Below, one piece after another: positions 22,511-35,476 of a stretch of 64,000 nucleotides of DNA. The stretch comes from Berberis thunbergii (lineage: Eukaryota; Streptophyta; Magnoliopsida; Ranunculales; Berberidaceae), in NCBI GenBank assembly GCA_003290165.1, contig QNQO01000641.1, positions 310,001 to 374,000 of the forward strand, given 5' to 3'. Made by a program: the position numbers and the translations under genes. The notes beneath the pieces were generated by a model that saw only the letters and a program-made list of their open reading frames with translations, ran no database searches and was not told where the DNA came from. Numbering within the stretch: position 1 is the stretch's first letter; each line of letters opens with the position of its first letter.

Positions 22511-25500
22511 ATGGTTAGCAGTTCAGATAAGTCAGAAGGGAAGTCAGACCTCACTAATCTCACATCACCATACTATCTTCATCCATTTGCCAATCCAGGT
22601 TCGGTTCTAACCCAGATCAAATTGAAGGGTAAAAACTATTCGTCTTGGGAACAAGCTGTTCAATTAACTTTAAACTCTCAGAATAAGGTTGGTTTTATAG
22701 ATGGATCTATTTCTCAACCAAATAAAACTGATTCCCAGTTTGTCGCATGGGAGATTGTCAATTCCATGCTATGTTCTTGGATTGCAAATTCACTAGATAA
22801 TCCAATCAGGGCCACGGTGTCTCGTCTTACTAATGCCAAAGTTTTATGGGAATGTCTCAAAACCCGATACTCAGTTAAGAATGCCCCAAAAGTCTATAAA
22901 TTGTGGTCCGATCTCACCGTCACAAAACAGTCCGGGTCATCTATTATGTCATATTACACACAATTTCTTGGTATGTAAGAGGATCTTGTTAGTTTGTCTC
23001 CTTCAGAAACTTGTACTTGTGAAAATGGCTCTCTTATACTCACTTGGTTTAATAATCTCAAATCCTATCAATTTTTAATGGGATTAGATGAGTCTTATAA
23101 TACTTTGCGAACCCAAATCATTAATATGGAGCCACTCTCAGACATTGACCGGGTTTATGCAATGGTAAGCTATGAAGAAAGTCATAAGTCGGAACTTCAG
23201 CCCCGAGAATCATCTCCGGCAATGGGTTTCGCGGCTCAGACGAAATACCCCACCAACCAGTTTCTCCTCTCAGCCGGGTCAGCCCTTTGTTCAGCACATT
23301 GGTCGACCGTACTGCACCCATTGTCAACGCCATGGTCATGTGTATGACCGCTGCTGGAGCCGCCTAGGCATCTCACCGCCACCAGGTCGCGGCAGAGGCC
23401 GCTATTCATTTCCAGGCTGTGGTGCATCAGACCCTGCTTTTGTTGCCGCCACCCCAGTATGTTGCACCTGTGTTTGCCGAGCCACCACCAGTGAGTTTTG
23501 CTTCAGCCACCATTCCCAGTTTTTCCAGTGAGCAGGTGCAGCATTTATTGGCCTTGATCTAGTCTAGCCCCGAGGGTGATTCCATGTTTGGTAAGGAAAA
23601 TTGTGATAATTATTGGCTCATTGATAGTGGGGGCGTCTCATCACATGACGGGTGATTTATCTTTGTTGAATAATGTTCATGATATTGCTCCATCTCCGGT
23701 TGGTCTACCCGACGGTGACCAAGCCTCCGCGGTCAAAGAAGGGATTTGTATTCTTCACCATGGCCTTATCTTGAAACATGTGTTATTTGTGCCAAACTTA
23801 CAAGTGAACTTGATTTCAGTGAGCAAATTAATTTGTGACGCCAATTATCTCGTGACATTTACCGATCATATGTGTATCTTACAGGACCGTACCACGAGGA
23901 GCCCGATTGGTCTGGGTGAGTCACGAGGATGGGTGTACCGCTTCAAGCCTGTGATGATCACGACGACTTCAGCTACATGGGTGCCAAAATCTTTTGATCT
24001 ATGGCATCGCCGGTTGGGTCATATCTCGTCTAAATCGATGTCTTTTTTTTTTATCATTAATGGCAATAAGGTTGATTTTTCTGATAAAAACTCTATTTGT
24101 GATATTTGCTGTCGAGCCAAACAAACTCGCTCTAGCTTTCCTTTGAGTAATCATTGTGCTCCGAACATGTTTGAATTGATCCATTGTGATATTTGGGGTC
24201 CTCATCGTCAAGCTACTAATTCTGGTGCTAAGTATTTCCTTACGATTATTGATGATTTTAGCCGTGCGGTTTGGGTATATTTAATGCATTAAAAGAGTGA
24301 AGCAGACACGTTATTACAACAGTTTTGTTATATGGCCAAAACTCAGTTCACAAAATCCGTTAAAGTGATTCGGAGTGACAATCGTATGGAATTTATATAT
24401 AAACCCATGACATTATTTTATGCCCAACATGGTATTTTTCACCAAACTAGCATAGTTGATACCCCTCAACAAAATGGCCAGGTTGAGAGAAAACATCGCC
24501 ATATTTTAGATGTAGTCTGTGCTCTCCTTTTCCAAGCATCACTCCCAATTGAGTTTTGGGGGAGTGTGTTCTCGCTGCTACTCATCTTATTAATCGAACT
24601 CTTACCCCTCTTTTAAAAGGCCCCACCCCTCATGACAAATTATTTTCCAAATCACCTTCTCTGACTCACCTTAGAGTCTTTGGGTGTTTATGTTATGCTC
24701 ATTATAAAGACCGGTCTAAGGACAAATTTGCTCCCCGAAGTCGTCGTTGTGTTTTCTTGGGATACCCTCATGGGAAAAAAGGTGGAAGGTCATGGATTTA
24801 GAGACCCAGACAATATTTGTGTCCCAGGATGTTATTTTTTATGAACAAGTGTTTCCTTTTGCTCAATCTCACTAGTCGTCCGCAAGTGTGTCAGTCAACT
24901 TTTATGGCGTCAATGATTGGTCATGGAACAAGTCTATTTTTGAAGATATTGGTAGCTCCTGCCACGAGTCAGGGGAAGCAGCCCCCAACCGCTTGCATTT
25001 GACCGATTCTAATGCCCAGTCATCACCTTCTATTTCGGTGATAAGGGAGGACTCGGTTTCAGTTGTTGAGCATCCTACTGTGCCCTCCAACGCACATGCG
25101 CCATCTAATGTCGAGCCTCAACTCGGCCGTGGTCAGCAAACTTGTCATTTGTCATCTCACCTTCACGATCATGTATGTCACACGGCTACTCTGGTACACC
25201 CCAAATCGTCTCGCTCTTCCTCCGGGTCCTCAGGTACGCGGTTCCCTTTAGCCAATTTTGTTACATGTGATAATTTCTCCGCTTCACATTCTAAGTTTTT
25301 GGCTGCCATAACTGCTGGGGTGGAACCCCGTACTTTTTCTGAGGCTGTACAGAACCCAAATTGGCGTCAGGCTATGCAAACTGAAATCAACGCATTAGAA
25401 AATAATGGCACTTGGACCATCTCCGACCTTTCTCCTGGCAAGAAACCAATCGGTTGCAAATGAGTCTTCAAATTAAAGTATAATGTCGATGGTTCTATTG

Positions 25501-26847
25501 AGCGCTATAAAGCTCGGGTTGTTGTCTGTGGTGATACACAGGTTGGAGGTGTTGATTATGAAGAAACCTTCGCCCCGGTAGCCAAACTGGTTAGTGTGAG
25601 ACTTTTTATTGCGGTTGTTGTTATTAAGGGATGAGAAATACATCAATTGGATGTTAATAATGCTTTCCTCCATGGTGATCTTCATGAGGAGGTATATATG
25701 CGTCTCCCACTGGGGTATACTTCTTCTAATCCCAACAACGTCAGTCGCCTTCGCAAATCATTATATGGGCTCTGCTAATCTCGACATGACTGGTTTGCTA
25801 AGCTCACGGCTGCTATGGTTTTATCCAGTCTCGTGCCGATCATACTTTGTTTACTTACCACAAAGATGACATATTTTTATCTGTCCTTGTCTATGTTGAT
25901 GATTTTATTGTGGCAGGGAATAACTCTCAAGCATGTACTTCCTTTAAACAATATTTGAACAAGTGTTTTTAGCTCAAAGAACTCGAGCCACTCAAATATT
26001 TCCTTGGCATCGAAGCTGCCCGCAGCTATTCCGGTCTCTTCCTGTGTCAACGAAATTACACACTTGATATCTTGAAGGAAACTGGTCCTACGGGGGCCAA
26101 ACCTGCCCCCACTCCTATGGAGCAAAACCATCGCCTAGCTCATTCCACTGGCCGTGTGTTATGAGATCTGGAGCGGTATCGATGCCTTGTGGGGCACCTC
26201 GTATATCTATCCATAACTCGCCCGGACATTTGTTATGCGATACATATCTTGACCCAGTTTCTCCATTAGCCTCGGCAGGACCATATGGATGTTGTCTTTC
26301 GTGTTTTGCGGTACTTGAAAGGTTCCCCGGGTCAAGGCATTCTTATCCGCTCAGATAGTTCTTTGCAACTGTATGCCTTTGTGATTTTGACTGGGCCGCC
26401 TGCCCCATCACTGGACGCTCTCTCACTGTGTATTTTGTCCAACTCGGCTCCTCTCCTATATCCTGGAAGACCAAGAAGCAGCCCACTGTTGCTCGATCAT
26501 CCGCCGAGGCCGAGTACCGAGCAATGGCTGTCACAACGTGTGAATTGACTTGGGTTAAGTCATTCCTTTCTTCTCTTGGCGTGTTCCATACACGACCAAT
26601 GCGGCTATTTTGTGACAACCAGGCAACACTTCATATTGCTTCTAATCCGGTTTTCCATGAAAGAACCAAACACTTCGAAGTTGACTGTCATTATATGCGA
26701 GAACAATTACTTGCGGGCAACATTTCTACGTCCTATATTCAATTATCACAACAACCGGCTGGTATCTTCACTAAGGCACTTGGTCACCAGCAGTTTCACT
26801 TGTTACTTGGCAAGTTGGGTGTTCGGAATCCTCACTCTCCAACTTGA
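22511..26847 (+). pseudogene. Copia gag-pol remnant, multiple stops and frameshifts
   Basis: Gag starts at ATG 22511 with a UBN2-type domain (LKGKNYSSWEQAVQLTL), hits an in-frame TAA at 22976-22978 and resumes in frame. A CCHC zinc knuckle (CTHCQRHGHVYDRC) near 23320 lies in another frame. The protease DSG site near 23627 is followed by a frame change in a run of five G. Integrase pieces (LWHRRLGH, FELIHCDIWGP, FGCLCYAHYKD) occupy 24000-24780. Reverse transcriptase starts near 25340 (EAVQNPNWRQAM), with [18 protein letters not shown] near 25650 and a YVDD-coding stretch near 25892. RNase H (SSAEAEYRAMA) lies at 26440-26830. Because gag and pol are broken repeatedly, this copy cannot move itself. 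Confidence 0.93.
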
Positions 26848-26854
26848 GGGGGAG
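26844..26854 (+). promoter_or_regulatory. Polypurine tract of the copia element
   Basis: TTGAGGGGGAG immediately precedes the 3' LTR, in the expected place for second-strand priming. Confidence 0.85.
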
Positions 26855-27158
26855 TATTAGGAATATCTTTATTTTACCCAAGTAAATATTTCCCAAAATA
26901 TGAAGAATATGCAAATATGATTTGAAGATATGCAGATATGAAGAATCAGTCCACATACAAGATCTGAAGTATCCTACACTATATGAAGATATGAAGAATC
27001 ACTCCACATACCATTTGCTATGATACTTTTCTATTATGTGTTTATTTTTCTTGATATGATTCTAAATGTATTTCTAGTGTAGGCTATATAAACTCAGCTT
27101 AGGGTCTCTTGTAAAACATCCATTCAATAAAGTTATTCTCTATATTCTAAACTTATTA
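26855..27158 (+). repeat. 3' LTR of the copia element
   Basis: Same length as the 5' LTR and clearly homologous throughout, ending CTAAACTTATTA. It is followed by the ATTAC duplication at 27159-27163. Confidence 0.93.
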
Positions 27159-27409
27159 ATTACATTATGGAATAAGAAGCAATGATAACTAAAACCAAAT
27201 TTCTAATCATCATCAAGAAAGATAATGCACGGGTATCCGTAAACTTTTCGAATCAAATTTATGACAAATTAATCAAATTGATTTTATTAACTAATTAAAA
27301 CAAAATTTGTAATCATGAGTTTACCAAACATTATCATAATAATTTGATTAACTTGTCAGTCAATGAAAATTTTATAAAAAATTATAATTGGTTGGTCATA
27401 CTTATAATC

Positions 27410-27665
27410 ATTAATATCGATATCTACCAGCGGCATGAGATGAGAGGGGTTAAGGGTAAAAAAAAGTAAAAATAACAAAAAAATAAAAATTATAATTAAT
27501 AAATAGTCATTGTTAATCATAAAAGTATAAAATTATACCTCTATTTGTTTAAAAAGGGTCAAGATGTCATATAACATTATGAGTTAACTTAAATTAATAA
27601 AAGAGTCTTTATTGGTCATAAAAGTATAAAAGTAGGCAGAAATTAGCCGTTACAATCAACTATGA
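27410..27665. repeat. Inverted partner of the repeat near 19860-20130
   Basis: Reverse-complement words shared with 19970-20100 include the segment around CTTTATTGGTCATAAAAG and CTCTATTTGTTT. Within this copy the motif GTCATAAAAGTATAAAA also appears twice, so the unit is itself partly repeated. Confidence 0.55.
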
Positions 27666-28589
27666 TATCTAAATGGTCTATTTTGTGAATAACCTTAAAA
27701 TGAGTTAATCTTAAAAGTAATTTTTCGTTTTTTTAAATGAAAAACCATATAAATAAAAAAAATTAAGAACAAAATAGTAAAGATAATTTAATGGAATAAA
27801 TAATATATATATAAAGGAAGCACTCAACTCCGAGACGATCATCGAAATTTTTTGCAAAGTTCGTTGAACACAACAAAAACTAGGAGAAATCCTCTTAAGT
27901 TGTATACTTCGTAATTTTTCCTCTGCAAGTTAGTAGCTTGAAGACTTGTTTTGAGTAGGAATGCCTATTTTGCATAGACCAATACATCCGTGATTCTGTG
28001 AATACAAAGACTTGTGGCTATCGATCTCCAAATACAAGATTGTTGATATTTTTGTGAGAGTGATCCACGTGTATGTTCGAAAAAATTTCTTCAAGTCCAA
28101 AAGAAAAACAGATGCACGATAACCTATCAACCATTTCACCTCAGTTTTTTTAAACATAAGCTATAGCTAAGTTTTGCAAGTAATATTGATGATCTAAACA
28201 ATTTGGTAGATTCGTAACAACTGCTTTTTTTCACAAAACCAGATTCTACCCACAATTGTTCCTAACTTCCTTTCACCACATTTGGTCTAACTGTCACAAA
28301 TAATAATTTACTACTAGAGCTCTCCCACTAGAATCTTTAGGTTTCGAGCTCGGGAATCCCAACATTTTGATCCATTCCTTAAATAAAAATTTGGCAACAA
28401 CCAAAACGGACACACAAAAACATCCCTCCACCCCGCAAGTTGTTCCCAAGTTTGCATCAACCCTCCCCTCCCCAATGAGGCAATGATTGCCAATTTAGAA
28501 GTGATCTAGGCCCAACTCCATTCAGTTAGGCATCACAAGCCGAATACCAGATCAACCCAGCAACGATCACTTTCCCCCGATGTGGTCCT
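27666..28589. other. Spacer without recognisable gene
   Basis: AT-rich sequence. An open frame at 27930-28157 (-) has no motif. Nothing else is assigned. Confidence 0.4.
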
Positions 28590-28900
28590 AGACTCTGTGA
28601 TTGTTACTTATGATGCTAGTTTCTTTTATTCCTCTAAACATGGAGTAGCCTCCGTTTTTGTGGTAGATATGCATGGTACTATTTTGGCTCAAGTAGCGTT
28701 CCCGATTTCAGGAAGGTGCTTAACAACACTATAGCGAAATGTCATGCATCGGAGGTGGCCCCATTTTTTATCCAAGCTCAACAATGGCGCACATGATTGC
28801 TTTTGGGAGACTCGGGTACACTCCATACCATTTTGCAAGAATACCTTTTTGAGCTAAATATTGCCATGATTTGGATGTGGCGACCTCTTATTGGTAATAT
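28590..28900 (+). pseudogene. LINE-type RNase H fragment
   Basis: The plus strand reads VIVTYDASFFYSSKHGVASV followed by VVDMHGTILAQVAFPISGRC, the pattern of plant LINE or host RNase H-like domains (DAS...G...V.D..G). A frame change follows near 28730. It is a short isolated fragment. Confidence 0.65.
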
Positions 28901-29562
28901 TAGGATACTTTTAAATTTGCACAAAACTTGAAAATGTAAGTTTATATGCAGACCTAAATTTTGAGGCTCATAATTTTGCTACTGCAACGGAACACCAATA
29001 TTGTTACAACAGTTATTATTAATTTAAGTATGTCCTAAGTTTTTCAAAAAATAAAAAAAATAAATCTTGAGCCACTAGCTCATCTTAGTTATAAAAATAT
29101 TCAAGGGAAGTCAAATAAGTTATGCTAATTCAATTCCCTTTGTTAATGGCATTATTGGATCCCCCACTCCCAAAAAAAAAAAAAAACACATTTATTGTTT
29201 GTTCACGTCATTCCAATTCTAAAATTCTGAAGGGCAAAATAAGTGGGGGAAACTAGTCACATCATCATCTTCTGATTCCTGAGTTATGGTTCAGAAGAAG
29301 TATTGCACAAAGAAGCAATATAACAGTACAGGCCAAGTAGCCAAAACTTTTTTCTTCACTTCATCAGCTACTTGCATATAACATTCCTTCCTTGTGACCC
29401 CCATGACAAGTTTAATGTAGGGTCTGATTCTGTAACAATAAATCTAAATGAATTCCAACATACATGTACTTACATTACATGAAAATCCTACAATTTAACA
29501 AACTTAAGTATTACATAATCATGACTTTTGACCCTCTTGATACTCCTAAAGGAATTCAGTGA

Positions 29563-32500
29563 TCATGAAGGAGGAGGCCTTGGTAACCGTTTCGCAATTT
29601 CCTGCCAGACAAAATTTTATACATTTTAAGTAGGGTAAAGGAGTGAATACAGCATAGGTTCAGAAATTTGTTTCTGAATCCGAAATGAAGATAACCAAGA
29701 TTGCGAGTACAATACTTTCTATTTTAGTTTTTTTTATCCGCAAAACAAAGCAGGCTATTTCATTAAAAAAAAATAATCAGAAAACCGCCTATTCATTTGA
29801 TTAGGGGTACAATATAATAGTTTCTCTCAGATATAAACCTCAAATAGTTGATTGATGTTGTCGGCTGTCTTTGCAGAGGTTTCGATGAAAAACATCCCAT
29901 TTTTCTCTGCATACTCCTTAGCATCCTTCACAGATAAAAAAAAAAAAATTAAGAAAACAAAATCATTTAGGGAATAGACTGACAAAGCATGAAACAAGAT
30001 ATCAGAGTGACGTGGAAGAGTGAACATACTTCAACGGAGATTTCACGTTTCTCATGAAGATCGGCTTTGTTACCTACTAAGGCCATGACAATTTCAGGGC
30101 TCCCATGTTTCTGAAGTTCCTGTTTCAAAATTCAAATGTTATCATTAGTTACTAGTCCTGAAAAATGACAATCAAAATATATTACTGGCACAACAAAACA
30201 AAAAAAGGGCAACACCTCTTAAAGTCCATGTGTTAGGATGTGAAATACCATCACCGTGCCAGATAAAAATTTAAGAATAATATTCAACAGATGGCTCTGA
30301 TGTGGTAATGAAACACCACATCTAGGCTAGAAAGTGATCATCCTACATTGGTCTGAAACATGCATTTAAAGTCTACTGGTTTGAAAAATATTCCACTTCT
30401 AACAATCCACCATAAAGCACAGTGAATTTTTGGTCTCGAGAGGAGGACATGCACAAATAGGAGATCATATTCATACATACAGAAATTAATATGCAATGCA
30501 AGACGATACTCCATACCATACCTAGATACCTCAAAATGGTTTTTGTACAACACAAATGAGAATTGTTGAGTAAATATCATTCACTTGTACTTTTTGTACT
30601 GACAGAATATCATAAACTATGCACTTTATAGACTACTTTGAAAACATTGATTCTGTTATTGAACCAAGCTCCACTTTAACAAGTTTCAACTAGAGTCTAA
30701 TACAATCCTCACTAAAATAATATTAAAAAAAAACATTTTGGACCATATGTTTCGTGTCCAGTACTTGAGGAAGTTGGATGGGAGTTGGGACCAAAGAATC
30801 AATAGATGCACAAGTACTAAACTGCTTTGAATGTGTACCTTGACCCAATATTGTGCTTTATTAAATGACTCTAGGCTCGTTATATCATATACTATAACTG
30901 CAACTGCTGCTCCTCGGTAGTAAAGCGGCGCTAATGCAGCATACCTGATGAAAATGATTATCAACAACTGAGATAAGAGGAAACTGTCTCGTTCAAACAA
31001 CATAGAAGAAAATAATGAAAAGAAAGAAGATTAAAATGCAATTATTTAAGAATTATGTTTTGCTCTCGCGAGCCAAAATACTCGGAAAAATTAGGTTCTT
31101 CAAACTGCCTTTAACCAACATAGAAGAAGTTTAAGCTTCGAAGTTGGTAACAGAGACTTTTAGTTAGAACTTCCTTTGTAAACTATCTTTTTTTATCTCT
31201 ATAAATTGATCAACAATATCGTATCATAATTTATTTAAAGTTCAAACCACTGTAATTGAATAATCCGAAAGCGTATTTACCTCTCCTGCCCAGCAGTGTC
31301 CCATATTTCGAACTTAACTGTAGTTGAATCTTGCAAGGCTATTGTTTGGGATAAAAAAGAGGCTCCAACAGTTACCTGAAAACCCATTATGATCCTCAAG
31401 GATGTGAGTACACGAGTAGGAGAACAAAGAAAAGTTGGGATATGACAATGAAGTATGCCTTTGATCAATAAAAATTACTATAGATGAAGTAGGATATAAA
31501 TAAATTTGTTTAAAGATCAAGTAATTTCTTACTTTAGATGTTGGATCAAACTGACCCCCGCACAAACCGAAGAACTATACAGCTTTTGCCAACACCAGAA
31601 TCCCCTAACAGCACCAGCTGCATATGATGGTCAGCATAATATCAGTCTCACAGCGAAGAAAAACTTGAAGACATCATTGGCAGCTGAGAATTCCACCATT
31701 TTCATAGATACCTCATATTTATAACTCAATAATGATTACAGGAAGAAGCCAATAATGAGATTCAATCTGTATGTTGGTTCGGGGCATTAGACTGACTCAC
31801 GAACATGCATATTTCCTTGTTCAGTGACCGAGCAAGTTAAAATGCAGACTTCTACGCAACCTATTACTTGGAAGAAAATCCTTGAACGATTCCCCCTTTC
31901 TCTTTTTTTTTTGATGATGATGTGGGTAACAGAGGCAGAAGCATCTCAATGCAATACATATACCAAATTCCCATAGACTCTGGATTTCCTCTCTCCTGGC
32001 AGGGGGAGCAATTTTGTCCATGAGAGAAACCGAAACCAATGATCGCATCTTTTACCATGTACCGTTCTGTTGACTTGGATTAAAATGGACTTCAGTTGGA
32101 CTAAAACATATGGCTAATTGCGGCTTCAGATGCGTTTTCATTGTCAACTTTCAAACAAGTTCATGATCATCAAACCAATCAAACGTCAAGTACAAAAGGG
32201 AGCTCTAATCTCATCACGCAACAGTTATTAATGTTATACTTGGAAATCCAATCGAGAATTTATGACTGTATTTTTTTTTATTGTGCCCTATAATTTTTTC
32301 AATATATCGTAAGCTCTTTTACACCGTTAGACACTCTCTTTTCTTTTCATTTTTTTTCAAAGAGAGGGCATCAATTTACATTGGAGAATAATAGAAGGGA
32401 AACAACAAAGTCCCACAATGCAACCAACGATGAGTACTACCAAATTTCACACTATCCCATTTACAAAAGAATCTCAAACCAAGCCCTCTAAAGGCACCAT

Positions 32501-33343
32501 GAGCTGTACTCCAGTGCTAAAATATTCCCTTGATCTTCACTTAAAAGTTCTCACAAGTCAAGACTTTGTCATGGAAAACCCGGTAAGATTGCATTGGGAA
32601 CAAGATATCAAACAAACTTTGATGAAGCACTCAGAACAAGTATTTTCACCCAATGAAGCAAGTCAACAACTGTTCTTGGAAGAACTCATTAAAAAAAATA
32701 TTTAGGAACAAAAGAAAAAAGGGGAACTTTGGTCTTTAAAATAATTTGTTGATTGCATTGCTTTCCTTATAGCGGCTCTATGGGTTTTGGGTTTTTACTT
32801 CCGTTAGAGACGTTCCCTGTGACATTGTTCCCACTCTTTCTTCTAGTAATATTTTAGCCAACACATGCATATATCTTTTCATTCTTATTTTAAACTCATT
32901 TCTACATTTTTTAAAACTAGTTCAAGACAATCATCAACATAAATGACGAAACAAACCATTGTAAACTAGCATACCTTTACGCGTAAATTCTTTGGGTCAA
33001 TAGATCCGCCATTCTCCGAATTCAGCCCACCCAACCATCCAGAATCCTTATCTACAATCAACACCAACGCAACAACAACACCCACAACATCAACAAACAC
33101 TCTTAACCCTCTAAAAATATCAAATTTCGCACAAATAGCCAATCAGTAGAGCTACTAGGTATCAAATACCATGTCGTCAAACACGATCAATTCAGCTACA
33201 ATCAACACAATTACAACCAGAATTTCCAGGAAAAAAAATAAAAATAAAAATCAACCAATAACAATTGGGAATTCAAAACCCGAAACCATCGATTGAAATT
33301 GTGGGTTCGATTGGATACCTGGACGGGAGGATGCGCAACCCAT
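29563..33343 (-). CDS. RABF1: ARA6/RABF1, plant-specific Rab5 GTPase (one frame lesion)
   Basis: Eight exons on the minus strand: 33343-33319, 33051-32975, 31617-31533, 31375-31281, 30944-30839, 30119-30030, 29925-29839 and 29601-29563; about 200 residues. It starts MGCASSRP, an N-myristoylation (Gly2) and palmitoylation (Cys3) signal, and ends LPRPPPS with no C-terminal prenylation cysteines. That combination is unique to ARA6-type Rab5. GTP-binding motifs are GDSGVGKS (39-46), WDTAGQE (about 87-93), NKAD (146-149) and ETSAK (174-178). ARA6 acts on multivesicular endosomes and at the plasma membrane in vesicle fusion. Exon 3 has 85 bases where 84 are expected: a run of five C at 31555-31559 shifts the frame just after RFVRG. 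Every other exon is intact, so this may be a sequence error. Confidence 0.92.
32400..32750. other. Intron 2 of ARA6, unassigned open frame
   Basis: A 95-codon plus-strand frame (32418-32705) lies in the ARA6 intron. I recognise no domain in it and see no supporting splice or homology signal, so I treat it as chance. Confidence 0.35.
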
Positions 33344-33479
33344 GACGTGACGAAACCCTCGAAAGTGCAAGCTAGGGTTCGATTCGAGAAATCACAGAAA
33401 CCTCAAAGTATATGGAGGGTTCGTTTTAAAAGCGCTTCGCCATACACCACGTGTAGTATTTTTACCGCCAGATTTTTAA

Positions 33480-35468
33480 GGAGTTGATGAATGGAGTTTT
33501 GGTCCTTTAACAAATAAACTAAAAACATAATAATAATCAATCTATATTACAAAACTAAAACTATAAAAAATACATTGCACATTGTATACATAGAGACTCT
33601 CAAACGCTTTGAATTCAAAAACATTAACGAATTTTGAAGTTAAGTGGTTTGACGATATTGTTCTCGCTCCGGTGACTATAATAAGTTTGGTGTAATGGGT
33701 TTTTAGATCAATTTGCTATGTGAAGATGTGTCAATTAAGACAATGACATTAATCTCAAATTGTGTTTGGTTGCAAAAGGAAATTCAAGATAATTCAAATG
33801 AGTAAAGTGAATGTGTGATTGAGAGGAGAAGAATGGAAATAATTTATGTAAAATATGAAAATAAGACATCATCGGGACTAAATGAATGAGAAAATGAATA
33901 ACCAGTTCTCATAATTTGATTAGAAGCAATGAGTAAACAACGTAACTCATTTGATAATTGTCAATGGTGTAATGGCTCAATGGTTAAACAATGGCGCATG
34001 ATATTCATAATGATTCCTTTCATAATAAACATTTCATACTGATTCATTTCTGTAAACAGTTCACTTTTCACATTTGTCACAAATGCATGCATTGGTCTAT
34101 ATAACGTCTTAATATATAAAACACCAATTATGTTTTCCTCAATTAGAGTCAAGTAATATTTGCATGAAGTGAATTTTGTGGACGATTTTTTTCAATAATA
34201 AATTTTAGGTTTTTAAAACCGAGGAAAGTTGAATATATTTTATGCTCAATCAATGTGCGATTAAAGTAATATCTTCCAATTAGCATTAACATGAGTGATG
34301 GGACTATTTGTGATTTTTGAGTAGCCAATTAACTTGAGCATTGTATGATTATTATGGTGGATTTCCTAGTCTTCACATGTTTTTTTTATAGGTTTTATTT
34401 TATTAGGTTTTTCATAAACTTTCACAAAAATCCAAAAGTAATTGATTGTAGTTCTTCAGGTTAGCAAGTTAGTTTAGAAAGATTGTTCTTCATACGCAAT
34501 CCTTGTAGGTTCAACTTTGTATTCTCATGTCTATACTATCGTTGATTTGTGCACCTGCGACTGCGAATACATTTAAAATTTCACCATAGTGAGAGGAAAG
34601 ATAAATAGTAACCTTGGATAAATCACGTGATTAGCACATGCGGGATTTTAAAGAAATAAAAAATAATTATTTATCCTTTGGACCCAAAAAATTTATGCAT
34701 ATTCTGTTTGGATTTCATATATATTTTTCTTATAATAGATCTCCCAAATTATTTTATCAATTAGATCTTCAACCGCATTCATAATTCAAACGATCGTCAA
34801 ATTTTGTGTTCGATCTACAAAAATTGACATTCGTTCACTTAATGTGCCATTTTGATTACATCATGTTATTTATTTAGTCTCGAGGTCATTCCCTCCCTGA
34901 AATTCACACTTTGATGATTTTATTTCTTGCAAAGAGGAATAACAACAATCCCAACCGGCACAATTACTATATCCTACACCCAATAATTACTTTTAATGTT
35001 TTTGTGTATTTGAGATATATTTAAAAGTGGTTAAGAATTAATATAAATTTTCATACATAAGAAAATACTCAAGATTGTTTTAGCGCTAACCCAAAGACTG
35101 TGATTTCATTTTTTAGGTAATTTTGATTAGTTAATTTTAAGAAATATTTCGTTGTGTATAGAAAAAATGTAAAAAACAGTGCATAAAATCACTTATATAA
35201 CAAAAATTTGACACTAAACTAAAATTACAACAGGTTAAAATGTACCGACATTGAGATTGACCTAATGAAAAAAAAATATTTCGATTTCGAAAGAAATTTC
35301 AGTAATTAAAAACATAAAAAATATTCGATAGAATTTTGACATTTTTTGAGAAATCACATTCTTTGCATGCACCCAACAATTTCATCGCCATCGTCAATTT
35401 TGATATAGAATATAAAAATTAGCCCTTTATAGACTCGATACAACTCTTCACCCAATTCTACCTGAATG
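33480..35468. other. Intergenic AT-rich spacer
   Basis: About 2 kb upstream of ARA6 with no gene or repeat that I can name. The short frames here have no recognisable motifs. Confidence 0.45.
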
Positions 35469-35476
35469 CTTATTTA

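Larger units (their letters stand above)
20538..27158 (+). mobile_element. Ty1/copia retrotransposon, complete outline but defective
   Basis: The element has two 304-base LTRs (20538-20841 and 26855-27158), a primer-binding site directly after the 5' LTR and a purine tract before the 3' LTR. It is flanked by the 5-bp duplication ATTAC (20533-20537 and 27159-27163). Internal order is gag, protease, integrase, reverse transcriptase, RNase H, which defines Ty1/copia. The LTRs differ by roughly 25 bases by eye, so insertion is not recent. The coding region has many stops and frame changes, and the leader contains a 1.5-kb insertion. It lies between the lumen-protein gene and ARA6. Confidence 0.95.
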
